A DNA stretch of 64,000 bases from Streptomyces sp. LX-29. GTDB taxonomy: Bacteria > Actinomycetota > Actinomycetes > Streptomycetales > Streptomycetaceae. A model generated the notes under the pieces. The model was given only the letters and a program-made list of their open reading frames with translations. It did no database searches and was not told the origin of the DNA. Shown piece by piece: positions 16,889 through 24,572 of this stretch. The stretch's first letter is position 1; every line of letters starts with the position of its first letter. The stretch lies in contig NZ_CP089746.1 in the NCBI RefSeq assembly GCF_029541745.1, forward strand, positions 1,364,001 to 1,428,000, in the 5' to 3' direction. A program made the translations under genes and the position numbers.

Positions 16889-17599
16889 GTGATCCAAGCC
16901 AAGCCCCTCATCGGCATCAGCACCTACCTGGAGCAGTCCGTGCGCTGGGGGGTGTGGGAGCTGCCCGCCGCACTGCTGCCCGCCGGCTACCACCGGCTCG
17001 TCCAACGGGCCGGCGGCCTGGCGGCGCAGCTGCCGCCGGACGACCCGGGGGCGGCCGCGGCCGTGGTGTCCCGACTGGACGGCCTGGTCATCGCGGGCGG
17101 CCCCGATGTGGAGCCGGTGCGGTACGGAGCCGAGCCGCACCCCCGCACCGGACCGCCCGCCCGGGAGCGCGACGCCTGGGAACTGGCCCTGATCGAGGCG
17201 GCGCTGGCGGCCGGGGTGCCGCTGCTGGGCATCTGCCGGGGCATGCAGCTGCTCAACGTCGCCCGCGGCGGCACGCTCGTCCAGCACCTTCCGGAGACGG
17301 TGGGGCACGAGGGGCACAGCGGGCCTCCCGGCGTCTTCGAACGCCACGAGGTCACCCCGGTCCCGGGCACGCTGCTCGCCCGGGTGCTGCCGGAGCCGGT
17401 GTCCGTGCCCACCTACCACCACCAGGCGGTGGACCGGATCGGCGCCGGACTGGAGGTCTCCGCGCACGCGGCGGACGGGACGGTCGAGGCCCTGGAGCTC
17501 CCGGGCGCCCGGGGCTTCGCCCTCGGGGTGCAGTGGCACCCCGAGGCGGGCGACGACCCCCGTGTCATGGAGGCTCTGACGGCCGCCGCGCGCGGCTGA
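16889..17599 (+). CDS. Gamma-glutamyl hydrolase, peptidase C26 (PuuD-like)
   Basis: A 236-residue class I glutamine-amidotransferase-fold hydrolase. The nucleophile Cys is in LLGICRGMQLLNVARGG, and the His/Glu pair is in GVQWHPEAG near the C-terminus. GLVIAGGPDVEPVRYG and the N-terminal PLIGISTYLE are typical of PuuD-like enzymes that cleave gamma-glutamyl-GABA. The GTG at 16889 has GGAG about 7 nt upstream. It would release glutamate from the oxidised gamma-glutamyl product of the divergent ligase/dehydrogenase genes, closing the pathway. A strong hairpin terminator follows 15 bp after its stop. Confidence 0.92.
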   Translation: MIQAKPLIGISTYLEQSVRWGVWELPAALLPAGYHRLVQRAGGLAAQLPPDDPGAAAAVVSRLDGLVIAGGPDVEPVRYGAEPHPRTGPPARERDAWELALIEAALAAGVPLLGICRGMQLLNVARGGTLVQHLPETVGHEGHSGPPGVFERHEVTPVPGTLLARVLPEPVSVPTYHHQAVDRIGAGLEVSAHAADGTVEALELPGARGFALGVQWHPEAGDDPRVMEALTAAARG

Positions 17600-17613
17600 C
17601 CTCCCGGAGGGGA

Positions 17614-17655
17614 CGGACGGCCCCGGGCCCGGTACGCCGGGCCCGGGGCCGTCCG
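17614..17655 (+). terminator. Hairpin terminator after the C26 hydrolase gene
   Basis: A perfect 19-bp inverted repeat (17614-17632 and 17637-17655) with a TACG tetraloop, just after the peptidase C26 stop. It is GC-rich without a U tract and should end the permease-hydrolase transcript. Confidence 0.85.
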
Positions 17656-18029
17656 CGTGCGCCCGGGTTCAGGCCGCGCGCCCCCGTCCGCACGCCCCTG
17701 TCCGCGCGCGCCCGTCCCCGCGCCTTGTCCGCGTGCGCCCGTCCCCGCGCCTTGTCCGCGTGCGCCCGGGCGGTGGGCGCCCGTCCACCCGCCCATCCAC
17801 CGCCCGTCCGCGCCGTCCGCGCGCCCGGCAGCGCGCACCCCCAGCCCCGGGCGCCCCTCCTCGTGCGTCCATACGTGTGCGCCGACCCCCGCGCGAACGC
17901 CCGCGGCCCCGCCGGCCCCGAGCGGGCACCTCGGGTGGTACGGGGTCGGCCGGCGGAACAAGGTGACCAGCGGTGTGAGTTCTTCCCACAGATAATGGGG
18001 TGGCCCCACCCCCTCACGCTGGAGGTGCC
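17656..18029. other. Repeat-rich intergenic region, no gene seen
   Basis: Pyrimidine-rich, low-complexity DNA with CCGTCCGCGC-like runs and a 27-bp tandem duplication, followed by the promoter/ribosome-site region of the MBL-fold gene. Frames through it have highly biased Ala/Arg/Pro composition and no homology. Confidence 0.55.
17711..17764. repeat. 27-bp direct tandem duplication
   Basis: Two identical adjacent 27-bp units (17711-17737 and 17738-17764), starting CCCGTCCCCGCGCC, within a pyrimidine-rich intergenic run. Confidence 0.85.
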
Positions 18030-19283
18030 GTGACCGGTTCGCACACGACGGAGTCGCAGACCAGCCGGGTGTACCCGCGCTCGTGGCGGGGTGCGCTGCG
18101 CCCCGCCGCCTTCGGGGCGGACCCGGACGGCGAGCGGATGGAGCGTATCCGCCGGTCGCCGAACTTCGCCGACGGCGTGTTCGTCAATCCGGTGGCCGCA
18201 CGGGTCGTCCCGTCCGGGTCGATGCTGAAGTTCCTGTCCACGTACTTCCGCAAGGAGGAACGGGTGCGCAGGGCGCCGGCCGGCACCGTGCCGGTGCACC
18301 CGACCACGCTCGCCGACCTGGCCGCGCCGCCCGCCTCCGGGCTGCGGTTGACCTGGATGGGCCATTCGAGCGTGCTGGCGGAGATCGACGGTCGGCGGGT
18401 GCTGTTCGATCCGGTCTGGGGGCAGCGCTGCTCGCCGTTCGCCTTCGTCGGGCCGAAGCGGCTGCACCCGATGCCGGTGCCCCTGCGCGAGCTGGGGACC
18501 GTGGACGCCGTGGTCATCTCGCACGACCACTACGACCACCTCGACATGCCGACCGTCCGGGCGCTGGCCCGCACCGGCACGGTCTTCGTGGTGCCCCTGG
18601 GGGTCGGCGCGCACCTGGAGCACTGGAGCGTCCCGGCCGACCAGATCACCGAGCTCGACTGGCACGAGTCGACCAGGGTCGCCGGGCTCACCCTCACCGC
18701 CACCCCGGCCCGCCACTTCTGCGGTCGGGCGCTGCGCAACACCCAGCACACGCTGTGGGCCTCCTGGGTGGTCGCGGGCCCGGAGCACACGGTCTTCCAC
18801 AGCGGGGACACCGGGTACTTCCCCGGCTTCCGGGACATCGGCGCCGCGTACGGCCCGTTCGACGCCACGATGATCCAGATCGGCGCGTACAGCGAGTTCT
18901 GGCCGGACATCCACATGACGCCCCAGGAGGGGCTGCGCGCCCATGTGGACCTGCAGGGCGGCCGGCCCACGGGCGTCATGCTGCCGATCCACTGGGGCAC
19001 CTTCAATCTGGCTCCGCACCCGTGGGAGGAGCCGGCCGAGGGCTCTGTGACCGCCGCCGGGGCGGTCGGCGCGACGGTGGCGATGCCGCGCCCCGGGCAG
19101 CCCTTCGAACCGGCGGCCGGGCTGCCGCTGGACCCGTGGTGGCGAGCGGTCGCGGCGCTGCCCCCTGGCGGCCGACAGGCCCCCTCGGGGGGCGGCACGC
19201 CCGGCATGGGAGCCGGCCCCGAGCGGCCGGAGCGCACGGACGACACCCCGCCCGCCGTGCCCCAGCCTCTGCCCCAGCCGTAG
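18030..19283 (+). CDS. MBL-fold metallohydrolase (UlaG / NAPE-PLD-like)
   Basis: A 417-residue protein with a metallo-beta-lactamase core: LTWMGHSSVLAEIDGRRVLF, then metal motif SHDHYDHLD. Further ligands are in ATPARHFCGR, FHSGDTGYF and MLPIHWGTFN. The pattern resembles the N-acyl-phosphatidylethanolamine phospholipase D-like / UlaG group rather than beta-lactamases. The N-terminal 90 residues contain the RRSPNFADGVFVNP block shared by this group. The C-terminal 60 residues are Pro/Gly-rich and probably disordered. The GTG at 18030 has GGAGG 5 nt upstream. It stands alone; the substrate is unknown, and phospholipid-type phosphodiesters are only a family-based guess. Confidence 0.88.
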   Translation: MTGSHTTESQTSRVYPRSWRGALRPAAFGADPDGERMERIRRSPNFADGVFVNPVAARVVPSGSMLKFLSTYFRKEERVRRAPAGTVPVHPTTLADLAAPPASGLRLTWMGHSSVLAEIDGRRVLFDPVWGQRCSPFAFVGPKRLHPMPVPLRELGTVDAVVISHDHYDHLDMPTVRALARTGTVFVVPLGVGAHLEHWSVPADQITELDWHESTRVAGLTLTATPARHFCGRALRNTQHTLWASWVVAGPEHTVFHSGDTGYFPGFRDIGAAYGPFDATMIQIGAYSEFWPDIHMTPQEGLRAHVDLQGGRPTGVMLPIHWGTFNLAPHPWEEPAEGSVTAAGAVGATVAMPRPGQPFEPAAGLPLDPWWRAVAALPPGGRQAPSGGGTPGMGAGPERPERTDDTPPAVPQPLPQP

Positions 19284-19554
19284 ACCGCGCGTAGACCCCG
19301 GTTGCGGATCCCGGGCGAGGAGCGACCACGGCTCGGCGGCGCCGGGCCGTGCCTTCCTACGGGGCTCTTGTGGCGCGAAAGACGGTCGCCTTCGCTCTCG
19401 CCCGGTCCGACCGCGCCGGCCGTCGGGCCGCCTCGGTCCGGTCTGCCCGCTTCGACGGCGTTCGGGAAAGGTTCCGGCGACGGCTCCGCGCGAGGTCCAC
19501 GGCGACCCGTACGGGATCCTCCCGTGGCCCCCGGGGCGGGGCCCGCGGCGGCGG

Positions 19555-20361
19555 TCAGCCCGCCTTCTCGATCTCCTCCGACGAGAGGTGGAACAGCGCG
19601 CCCTGCGGGTCGCGGACGCTGGCCATCGGGCCGAAGGGGGTGTCACGCGGCCGGGTGATGACCGTGCCGCCCGCGGCGTCGGCCCGGTCCACCGCGGCCT
19701 CGACGTCGTCCACACAGAAGTAGACGTGCCACTGCGGCCGCAGATGCGGGTCGGGCGCGGTCTCGACGCCGCCGCCGTAGATCCCGGCCACGGTGTGGCC
19801 GCCGACGGAGAGCATCACCCGGTCGTGCTCGTAGCGCACGTCGATCTTCCGGGGGCCCTCCACGTCCCAGTCGAAGACACCGCCGTAGAACATCGCCGAG
19901 GCGAACGGGTCCCTGGTGCGCAGCTCCAGCCAGGCCGGGGCGCCGGCGGTGCGCCCCACCTGCCACTCGGGGTCGACGGCGCCCTCCCAGATACCGAAGA
20001 CCGCGTCGAAGGGGTCGGCGGCCCAGGCCACCCGGCCGTTGCCGAACTCCAGCGGACCCACCGCGACGGTGGCGCCGCGCTCGCGGATCCGGGCGGCGAC
20101 CACATCGGCGCTGTCGGCGACGAAGTACGCCGTCCAGACCGCCTGCCGGCCGAGGCCGGAGGCCGCCCCGATGCCGGCCACCGGGGTGGCCTTGGCCAGG
20201 GCCACGGAGTAGCTGCCCTGGCCCTGGAAGCCGGGCTTGTACTCCCAGCCGAGCACGGCCGCGTAGAAGTCCTGCGCGGCCTTCAGGTCGGGCACCGTCA
20301 GGCTCACCCAGCAGGGTGCCCCCTGGACCCCGCGCGATGTGGCCGTCGTCAACGCCCTCAC
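19555..20361 (-). CDS. VOC (glyoxalase/bleomycin-resistance) family protein
   Basis: A 268-residue protein made of two VOC (beta-alpha-beta-beta-beta) domains. The first has CWVSLTVPDLKAAQDFYAAV and the second has PAWLELRTRDPFASAMFYGG. Each has a conserved terminal segment (AWAADPFDAVFGIWE, ASVRDPQGALFHLS). The classical His/Glu metal ligands are only partly present, so the activity is uncertain; many Streptomyces relatives are simply annotated hydroxylase or VOC protein. The GTG at 20361 is used as start. No operon partner is evident; the gaps on both sides (271 bp and 135 bp) contain no further gene. Confidence 0.88.
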   Translation of the reverse strand: MRALTTATSRGVQGAPCWVSLTVPDLKAAQDFYAAVLGWEYKPGFQGQGSYSVALAKATPVAGIGAASGLGRQAVWTAYFVADSADVVAARIRERGATVAVGPLEFGNGRVAWAADPFDAVFGIWEGAVDPEWQVGRTAGAPAWLELRTRDPFASAMFYGGVFDWDVEGPRKIDVRYEHDRVMLSVGGHTVAGIYGGGVETAPDPHLRPQWHVYFCVDDVEAAVDRADAAGGTVITRPRDTPFGPMASVRDPQGALFHLSSEEIEKAG

Positions 20362-20496
20362 CTCGTTCCCAGTCGTTCTCTACACCCTCCGTCCGAACCG
20401 GTCCGGGCGCCACCTGTGGCCCGCCTGTCGGGCGGCTCGGCGCCCGTCGGGGCCGGGCCGGTGGCGGCGCTGAGTATTCCGCCGGGCTGTCGGCGG

Positions 20497-20754
20497 TCAT
20501 GCGAGCAGGAAGTCGGCCTCCCCGGCCTTGGCCCCCTGGATGAACCGTTCCATCTCGTGGAGCGTGTAGATCAGGGCGGGGCCGTCGGGATCGGTCGACT
20601 GGCGCAGCGCCACCCGACCGTCACCGAGCTTCATGGCCTCGACGCAACTTCCCCCGTTACCGCCGCTCCACGGCTTGTGCCAGCCCTCGTTGCCGAGGTC
20701 CCTCGCCGGCATGCCGTTGTAGATGCGTATGCGGTCCCTGCATATGCGATCCAT
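20497..20754 (-). CDS. DUF397 domain protein
   Basis: An 85-residue protein with the DUF397 core: WHKPWSGGNGGSCVEAMKLG, then VALRQSTDPDGPALIYTLHE. Such small proteins are paired with DUF5753 HTH regulators in Streptomyces development loci. The ATG lies 3 bp after the stop of the HTH gene, with AAGGAG inside the end of that gene, so the two are co-translated. From known family pairs, it probably modulates the neighbouring HTH protein. Confidence 0.93.
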   Translation of the reverse strand: MDRICRDRIRIYNGMPARDLGNEGWHKPWSGGNGGSCVEAMKLGDGRVALRQSTDPDGPALIYTLHEMERFIQGAKAGEADFLLA

Positions 20755-20757
20755 GGT

Positions 20758-21630
20758 TCAGATCTCCTTGCGAATACCACCCAGAATGTCCTGAGTGTTC
20801 TGTGCTGGCGCGGCCTGCGCGCACATCCGGTCCAGGGCCTCCCGGAAGACGGACACGTCATCGCGTTGGTCGATATACGAAGCACCGATGAGGTTCTCCG
20901 CATACGCGATGTCCGGCAGTTCCGGGATCGGGAACCGGAAGACATGGAAGGGGCCGTACATCGCCGGATGCGGTCCGGCGGCGAACGGCATGATCTGCAA
21001 CCGCACGCTGGGCAGCTCGGACGCCTCCAGGAGGCGGGTGAGCTGTCCGCGCATGATCTCCGACGAACCGCCGATGGGTCGACGCAGCACCGTCTCGTCC
21101 ATGACCACCCACAGCAGCGGCGGGTTGGGCCGGGTGAGGAGCGCCTGGCGCTCCACCCGCAGCGCGACGACGCGCTCGATCTCCTCGTCGGCGGCGGTCG
21201 GCATCCCGGCGCGCAGCACCGCGCGGGCGTACTCCGCGGTCTGCAGCAGGCCGGGCACGTAGTGCGGCTCGTAGGCCCGGATCAGGTTGGCCTCCGACTC
21301 CAGGCTGACGAACGCGCTGAACCACTCGGGCAGGACGTCCCGGAAGCGGTGCCACCAGCCGGGCTGGTTGGCCTCGCGGGCCAGGGTCACGAAGGAGTCG
21401 AACTCCTCCGGGTCGGTGACGCCGTAGGTCGACAGCAGCTTCTCGACGTACGGGATCTTCAGCCCGACCTCGGCCTTCTCCATCCGCCGGATGGTGGCGT
21501 GGGTGACGTCGAGGGCGCGACCGGCCTGCTCGTACGACAGCCCCGCCTTCTCCCTGAGGTCCTGCAGCCGTCTGCCGAGCACCACTCTGAGTACGGTGGG
21601 GGCACCCCCGCCGTGCCGCGTGTCCGCCAC
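20758..21630 (-). CDS. XRE-family regulator with DUF5753 domain (WhiJ-like)
   Basis: A 290-residue regulator. Residues 15-75 form an XRE helix-turn-helix (LGRRLQDLREKAGLSYEQAG, ALDVTHATIRRMEKAEVG). The DUF5753 domain follows: YEPHYVPGLLQTAEYARAVL, RQALLTRPNPPLLWVVMDET, VRLQIMPFAAGPHPAMYGPF. The GTG at 21630 begins the protein. With the DUF397 gene downstream and a divergent ATP-binding protein, it forms the WhiJ-type trio repeated many times in Streptomyces genomes and linked to control of development. An imperfect palindrome in the divergent promoter (21713-21727) is a candidate binding site. Confidence 0.93.
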   Translation of the reverse strand: MADTRHGGGAPTVLRVVLGRRLQDLREKAGLSYEQAGRALDVTHATIRRMEKAEVGLKIPYVEKLLSTYGVTDPEEFDSFVTLAREANQPGWWHRFRDVLPEWFSAFVSLESEANLIRAYEPHYVPGLLQTAEYARAVLRAGMPTAADEEIERVVALRVERQALLTRPNPPLLWVVMDETVLRRPIGGSSEIMRGQLTRLLEASELPSVRLQIMPFAAGPHPAMYGPFHVFRFPIPELPDIAYAENLIGASYIDQRDDVSVFREALDRMCAQAAPAQNTQDILGGIRKEI

Positions 21631-21712
21631 TACCGCTCCCCTTCAACTGGCCCCACGAAGCAGCAGTCTGGCACGGTCTCAACTTCGCCCGGAACACTCT
21701 GTCCAGTGCGAT

Positions 21713-21727
21713 TCTGCAATTTACAGA
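21713..21727. promoter_or_regulatory. 15-bp near-palindrome between divergent WhiJ-like and ATP-binding genes
   Basis: TCTGCAATTTACAGA is a near-perfect dyad in an unusually AT-rich stretch of the 119-bp divergent promoter. Its position suits an operator for the XRE protein encoded alongside. Confidence 0.5.
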
Positions 21728-21749
21728 TTGAACCTTGCCATACGTGAGA

Positions 21750-22214
21750 GTGACAGAGCATAGTGACGGCGTGGCTCCTTCCCATGAGGCTCTCCGTTTA
21801 GGGCATTCGGGCGGCGGTTCCCTCGCCCGGTGTCTTCAGGACGCGTTCTCCCTCCCCGCGCTGAGCACGTCGGTCGCGGAGGCGCGACGGCGGGTCCTGG
21901 CGCGGCTGCGGGAGTGGGGCATCGGCGAAGAGGTCCGCGACAACGCCGAATTGATCGTCTCCGAGCTGTTCACCAACGCGGTGCGGCACACCTCGAGCGA
22001 GCGGGTCTGCTGCGAGGTGCGCGCGGTCGGCCCCCGGCTGCGGTTGGAGGTCACCGACCAGGGTTGCGCCCGCACCGAGCCGATGGCCCGCCCGGTCACC
22101 GTCGACCAGGAGGGCGGGCGCGGGCTGATGCTGGTGGAGGCGCTGTCCGACTCATGGGGCGTCAGACCCGCGGAGGGCGGCCGGGGTCGGGCGGTCTGGG
22201 CGCATCTGAGCTAG
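21750..22214 (+). CDS. ATP-binding protein, anti-sigma-factor-kinase-like (HATPase_c_2)
   Basis: A protein of about 154 residues with a GHKL ATPase fold related to RsbW/SpoIIAB. The N-box is ELIVSELFTNAVRHTSSE, the G1 region is RLEVTDQGCARTEP, and the G2 region is GGRGLMLVEALSDSWGV. In Streptomyces such small proteins partner the DUF5753/DUF397 regulators across a divergent promoter. The start is uncertain: GTG 21750 is chosen, with TTG 21735 and GTG 21744 possible; none has a strong ribosome site, so leaderless translation is conceivable. Whether it still binds a sigma factor is unknown. Confidence 0.9.
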   Translation: MTEHSDGVAPSHEALRLGHSGGGSLARCLQDAFSLPALSTSVAEARRRVLARLREWGIGEEVRDNAELIVSELFTNAVRHTSSERVCCEVRAVGPRLRLEVTDQGCARTEPMARPVTVDQEGGRGLMLVEALSDSWGVRPAEGGRGRAVWAHLS

Positions 22215-22270
22215 CCCGCCTCCGGGCCGCGCCGCCCGGGCCTCCGGTGCGCGCCTGATGTGACGTCACA

Positions 22271-22325
22271 CGTCCTCGGTGGTCGGGCCGGCTCGATCTC
22301 CGAGCCCGCCCGACCACCGAGGACG
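22271..22325. terminator. Bidirectional terminator between convergent genes
   Basis: A perfect 18-bp inverted repeat (22271-22288 and 22308-22325) encloses a second 6-bp stem (22290-22295 and 22301-22306) with a 5-base loop. It lies between the convergent ATP-binding and esterase genes and can stop both transcripts. Confidence 0.88.
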
Positions 22326-22342
22326 GCGCCTGTCCCCGCCGA

Positions 22343-23173
22343 CTACGGCAGCGGCAGCAGGTCCGGGCGCTTGGCGTGGACGTGGTCGCCGGAGGACTCC
22401 CCGCGCAGCCGCCGCCCGATCCAGGGCACCAGGTGTTCCCGCGCCCAGTGGATGTTGTCCCGGCGCACCTCGGCCGCCGAGCGATGACCCTCCTCCGGCC
22501 AGGGCTGATCCGGGTCGGTGGCCAGGGGCAGGCCCAGCACCTGTGCGGCGCGCAGTGCCACGCGGGTGTGGCCGTCGGCCGAGAGGTGCAGTCGGTCCTC
22601 GCTCCAGGCGCGGCGGTCCTGCACCGAACGCAGCGACCACAGGTCGAGCACCGGGCAGCCGTGCCGGTCGGCGATGGCCCGGACGTGTGCCGTGTAGGTG
22701 GCGATCTTTCCGCGCAGATGGCGCAGCACCGGGACGCCTCGGGTGTCGAAGCCGGTGCACACCAGCACGGTGCCGACGGAGGCGGTGAGGTCGGCGACGG
22801 CCGCCTCGTAGCGGGCGGCGATGTCGTCGGGGTCGCTGCCCGGACGCAGGATGTCGTTGCCGCCGGCGCAGAAGCTCACCAGGTCGGGGGCGAGCTCCTT
22901 GGCGCGCGGCACCTGCTCCTCGACGATCTGGTCCAGGAGCCGACCGCGCACGGCGAGGTTGGCGTACCGGAAGTCGGCAGCGAAGTCCCCCGCGGACTCC
23001 GCTGCCGGATGGGCGGTATGCAGCCGATCGGACAGCAGTACGGCCAGCCGGTCGGCCCAGCCGACGAACGCCCCCGCGGGACCCGGGTCGCCGACTCCCT
23101 CCGTGAAGCTGTCGCCGACGGCTGCGTACGACCCGATCGTGCCAATGATGAATCTCTTCGAATCGTCTGCCAT
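22343..23173 (-). CDS. SGNH/GDSL-type esterase
   Basis: A 276-residue SGNH hydrolase. Block I holds the nucleophile Ser in SYAAVGDSFTEGVGDP. Block II Gly is in YANLAVRGRLLDQI, block III Asn in VSFCAGGNDILRPGSD, and block V Asp/His in WSEDRLHLSADGHTRVA. There is no signal peptide, so it acts in the cytosol. The ATG at 23173 has GAAGGA about 9 nt upstream. It may hydrolyse small acyl or acetyl esters; the natural substrate is unknown. It is divergent from the tyrosine phosphatase gene across a 428-bp gap. Confidence 0.93.
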   Translation of the reverse strand: MADDSKRFIIGTIGSYAAVGDSFTEGVGDPGPAGAFVGWADRLAVLLSDRLHTAHPAAESAGDFAADFRYANLAVRGRLLDQIVEEQVPRAKELAPDLVSFCAGGNDILRPGSDPDDIAARYEAAVADLTASVGTVLVCTGFDTRGVPVLRHLRGKIATYTAHVRAIADRHGCPVLDLWSLRSVQDRRAWSEDRLHLSADGHTRVALRAAQVLGLPLATDPDQPWPEEGHRSAAEVRRDNIHWAREHLVPWIGRRLRGESSGDHVHAKRPDLLPLP

Positions 23174-23601
23174 GTCAGCACATCCTTCACGGTGGGAAGT
23201 GACTTACGCCACCGTAACCAGGGGTTGACGAGGCGTGATGAATACCACCCGGTCAGTTTTGGCGGAGGTGGAATAGGACGGCGAGGCGCAACGCCGCCCG
23301 GTGCCGCGCATGCGCCCGCTTCCTCCTCCGGACGGGGCGCACGAGCCGGGGTCCGTCCTCGACCGGCCACCCCGCACGCCCGCCGGAGGGAGATTCACGG
23401 CTCGGAGCCGCGGGGATGGGGTCGGCGACGGGGAGAGGGAAGAGGTGAGTCGACCCCTGCGAGCGGCGCGACACGGCATGGAGCCGAGGCGCCGACCGGG
23501 GCCGCCACGTCGAACTGATTGCCCTGGGAACATTTGTCGTATCGTCAACAGAACCGTGTCTCGCCGACGACCAGCGCCGGCGAACGACCCGAGGAGCGCC
23601 C
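23174..23601. other. 428-bp divergent intergenic region, no gene seen
   Basis: Holds promoters for the esterase (minus) and phosphatase (plus). Near the phosphatase is a less GC-rich stretch (23515-23560) with TTGCCC and TATCGT, but their 15-bp spacing is short for a sigma-70-type promoter. No repeat or RNA structure was recognised. Confidence 0.4.
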
Positions 23602-24411
23602 GTGACGCAGTCGCCGCAGATCCCGTCCGTCGAGCCCGACCTGGTAGGGGTACGCAACTTCCGGGACGTGGGCGGGCTGCCCACCGGGGACGGACGGCGG
23701 ATCCGGCACGGCGTGCTGTTCCGCAGCGGGCACCTGGCGAGCGCCACCACGGAGGACACCGCCTTCCTCGACTCGCTCGGTCTGCACACCGTCTTCGACT
23801 TCCGCAACTCCGCCGACATCAAGCTGGAGGGACGGGACGTCGCCCTGACCGGCGTGCGGAACGTCAACATCCCGCTCAGCGACCCGGCCGACGGCTCGGG
23901 CTTCTGGACCATGGTGCGCGAGGGCGAGCTGCACGAGCTGCGGGAGCTGCTCGCCGAGGGCCGGGCGGCCGGGCGCATGATCGCCTCCTACCGCGAGATC
24001 GTCACCACCCGGACGGGGGAACACGGCCGGCTGCTGGCCGAGCTGGCCGGCGGCAGCTCCCCCGCGCTCCTGCACTGTTCCGCCGGCAAGGACCGCGCGG
24101 GGCTCTCCATCGCGGTCATCCTGCTGGCGCTCGGCGTCGAACGGGACGCCATCGAGCAGGACTACCTGGAGTCCGGCGCCGCCCACCGCCGCTACAAGAT
24201 CTGGCGCAGCGGCGACCCCGCGAACGCCATGGCCCCCGAGGTCATCGAGCTCCTCACGCCCCTCTTCGACGCCCGCCTCGAATACCTGACCGCGGCCTGG
24301 GACACGATCGACTCCGTCTGGGGCGGCGTGGAGAAGTACCTGACCCAGGGCCTCGGACTGACGGATCAGATGCGGGAGTCCCTGCGGGAGCGCCTGTTGG
24401 CACCCTTCTAG
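23602..24411 (+). CDS. Tyrosine-protein phosphatase (PTP-like, DSP family)
   Basis: A 269-residue phosphatase with the CX5R catalytic loop in LLHCSAGKDRAGLSIAV and the N-terminal family block GVRNFRDVGGLPTGDGRRI. The general-acid region is around VNIPLSDPADG. It resembles the bacterial protein-tyrosine/serine phosphatase group that includes mycobacterial PtpB and lipid phosphatases. No signal peptide or membrane helix is seen. The GTG at 23602 has GAGGAG about 6 nt upstream. Stand-alone gene; substrates could be phosphotyrosine proteins or phosphoinositides. Confidence 0.93.
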   Translation: MTQSPQIPSVEPDLVGVRNFRDVGGLPTGDGRRIRHGVLFRSGHLASATTEDTAFLDSLGLHTVFDFRNSADIKLEGRDVALTGVRNVNIPLSDPADGSGFWTMVREGELHELRELLAEGRAAGRMIASYREIVTTRTGEHGRLLAELAGGSSPALLHCSAGKDRAGLSIAVILLALGVERDAIEQDYLESGAAHRRYKIWRSGDPANAMAPEVIELLTPLFDARLEYLTAAWDTIDSVWGGVEKYLTQGLGLTDQMRESLRERLLAPF

Positions 24412-24572
24412 GGGGCTCGGTTCGCCTCCGGGCGCCTTAAGCGACTGCCGACAGTCGACCGTGCTCGCCTGCTCGTTCCTCACAGGCTCCGCGCGCTCTC
24501 CCTTTCGGCAGCCGCGCGCCCTTCGGCTCACTCGCCGGTGCGTACGGGGCCGGAGTGCGTGCGGGGCGGTGG

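Noticed and set aside
19284-19554. A gene or RNA in the 271-bp gap after the MBL-fold gene
   Set aside because: Open frames are Arg/Pro-rich with no ribosome site, and no tRNA-like cloverleaf or strong hairpin was recognised.
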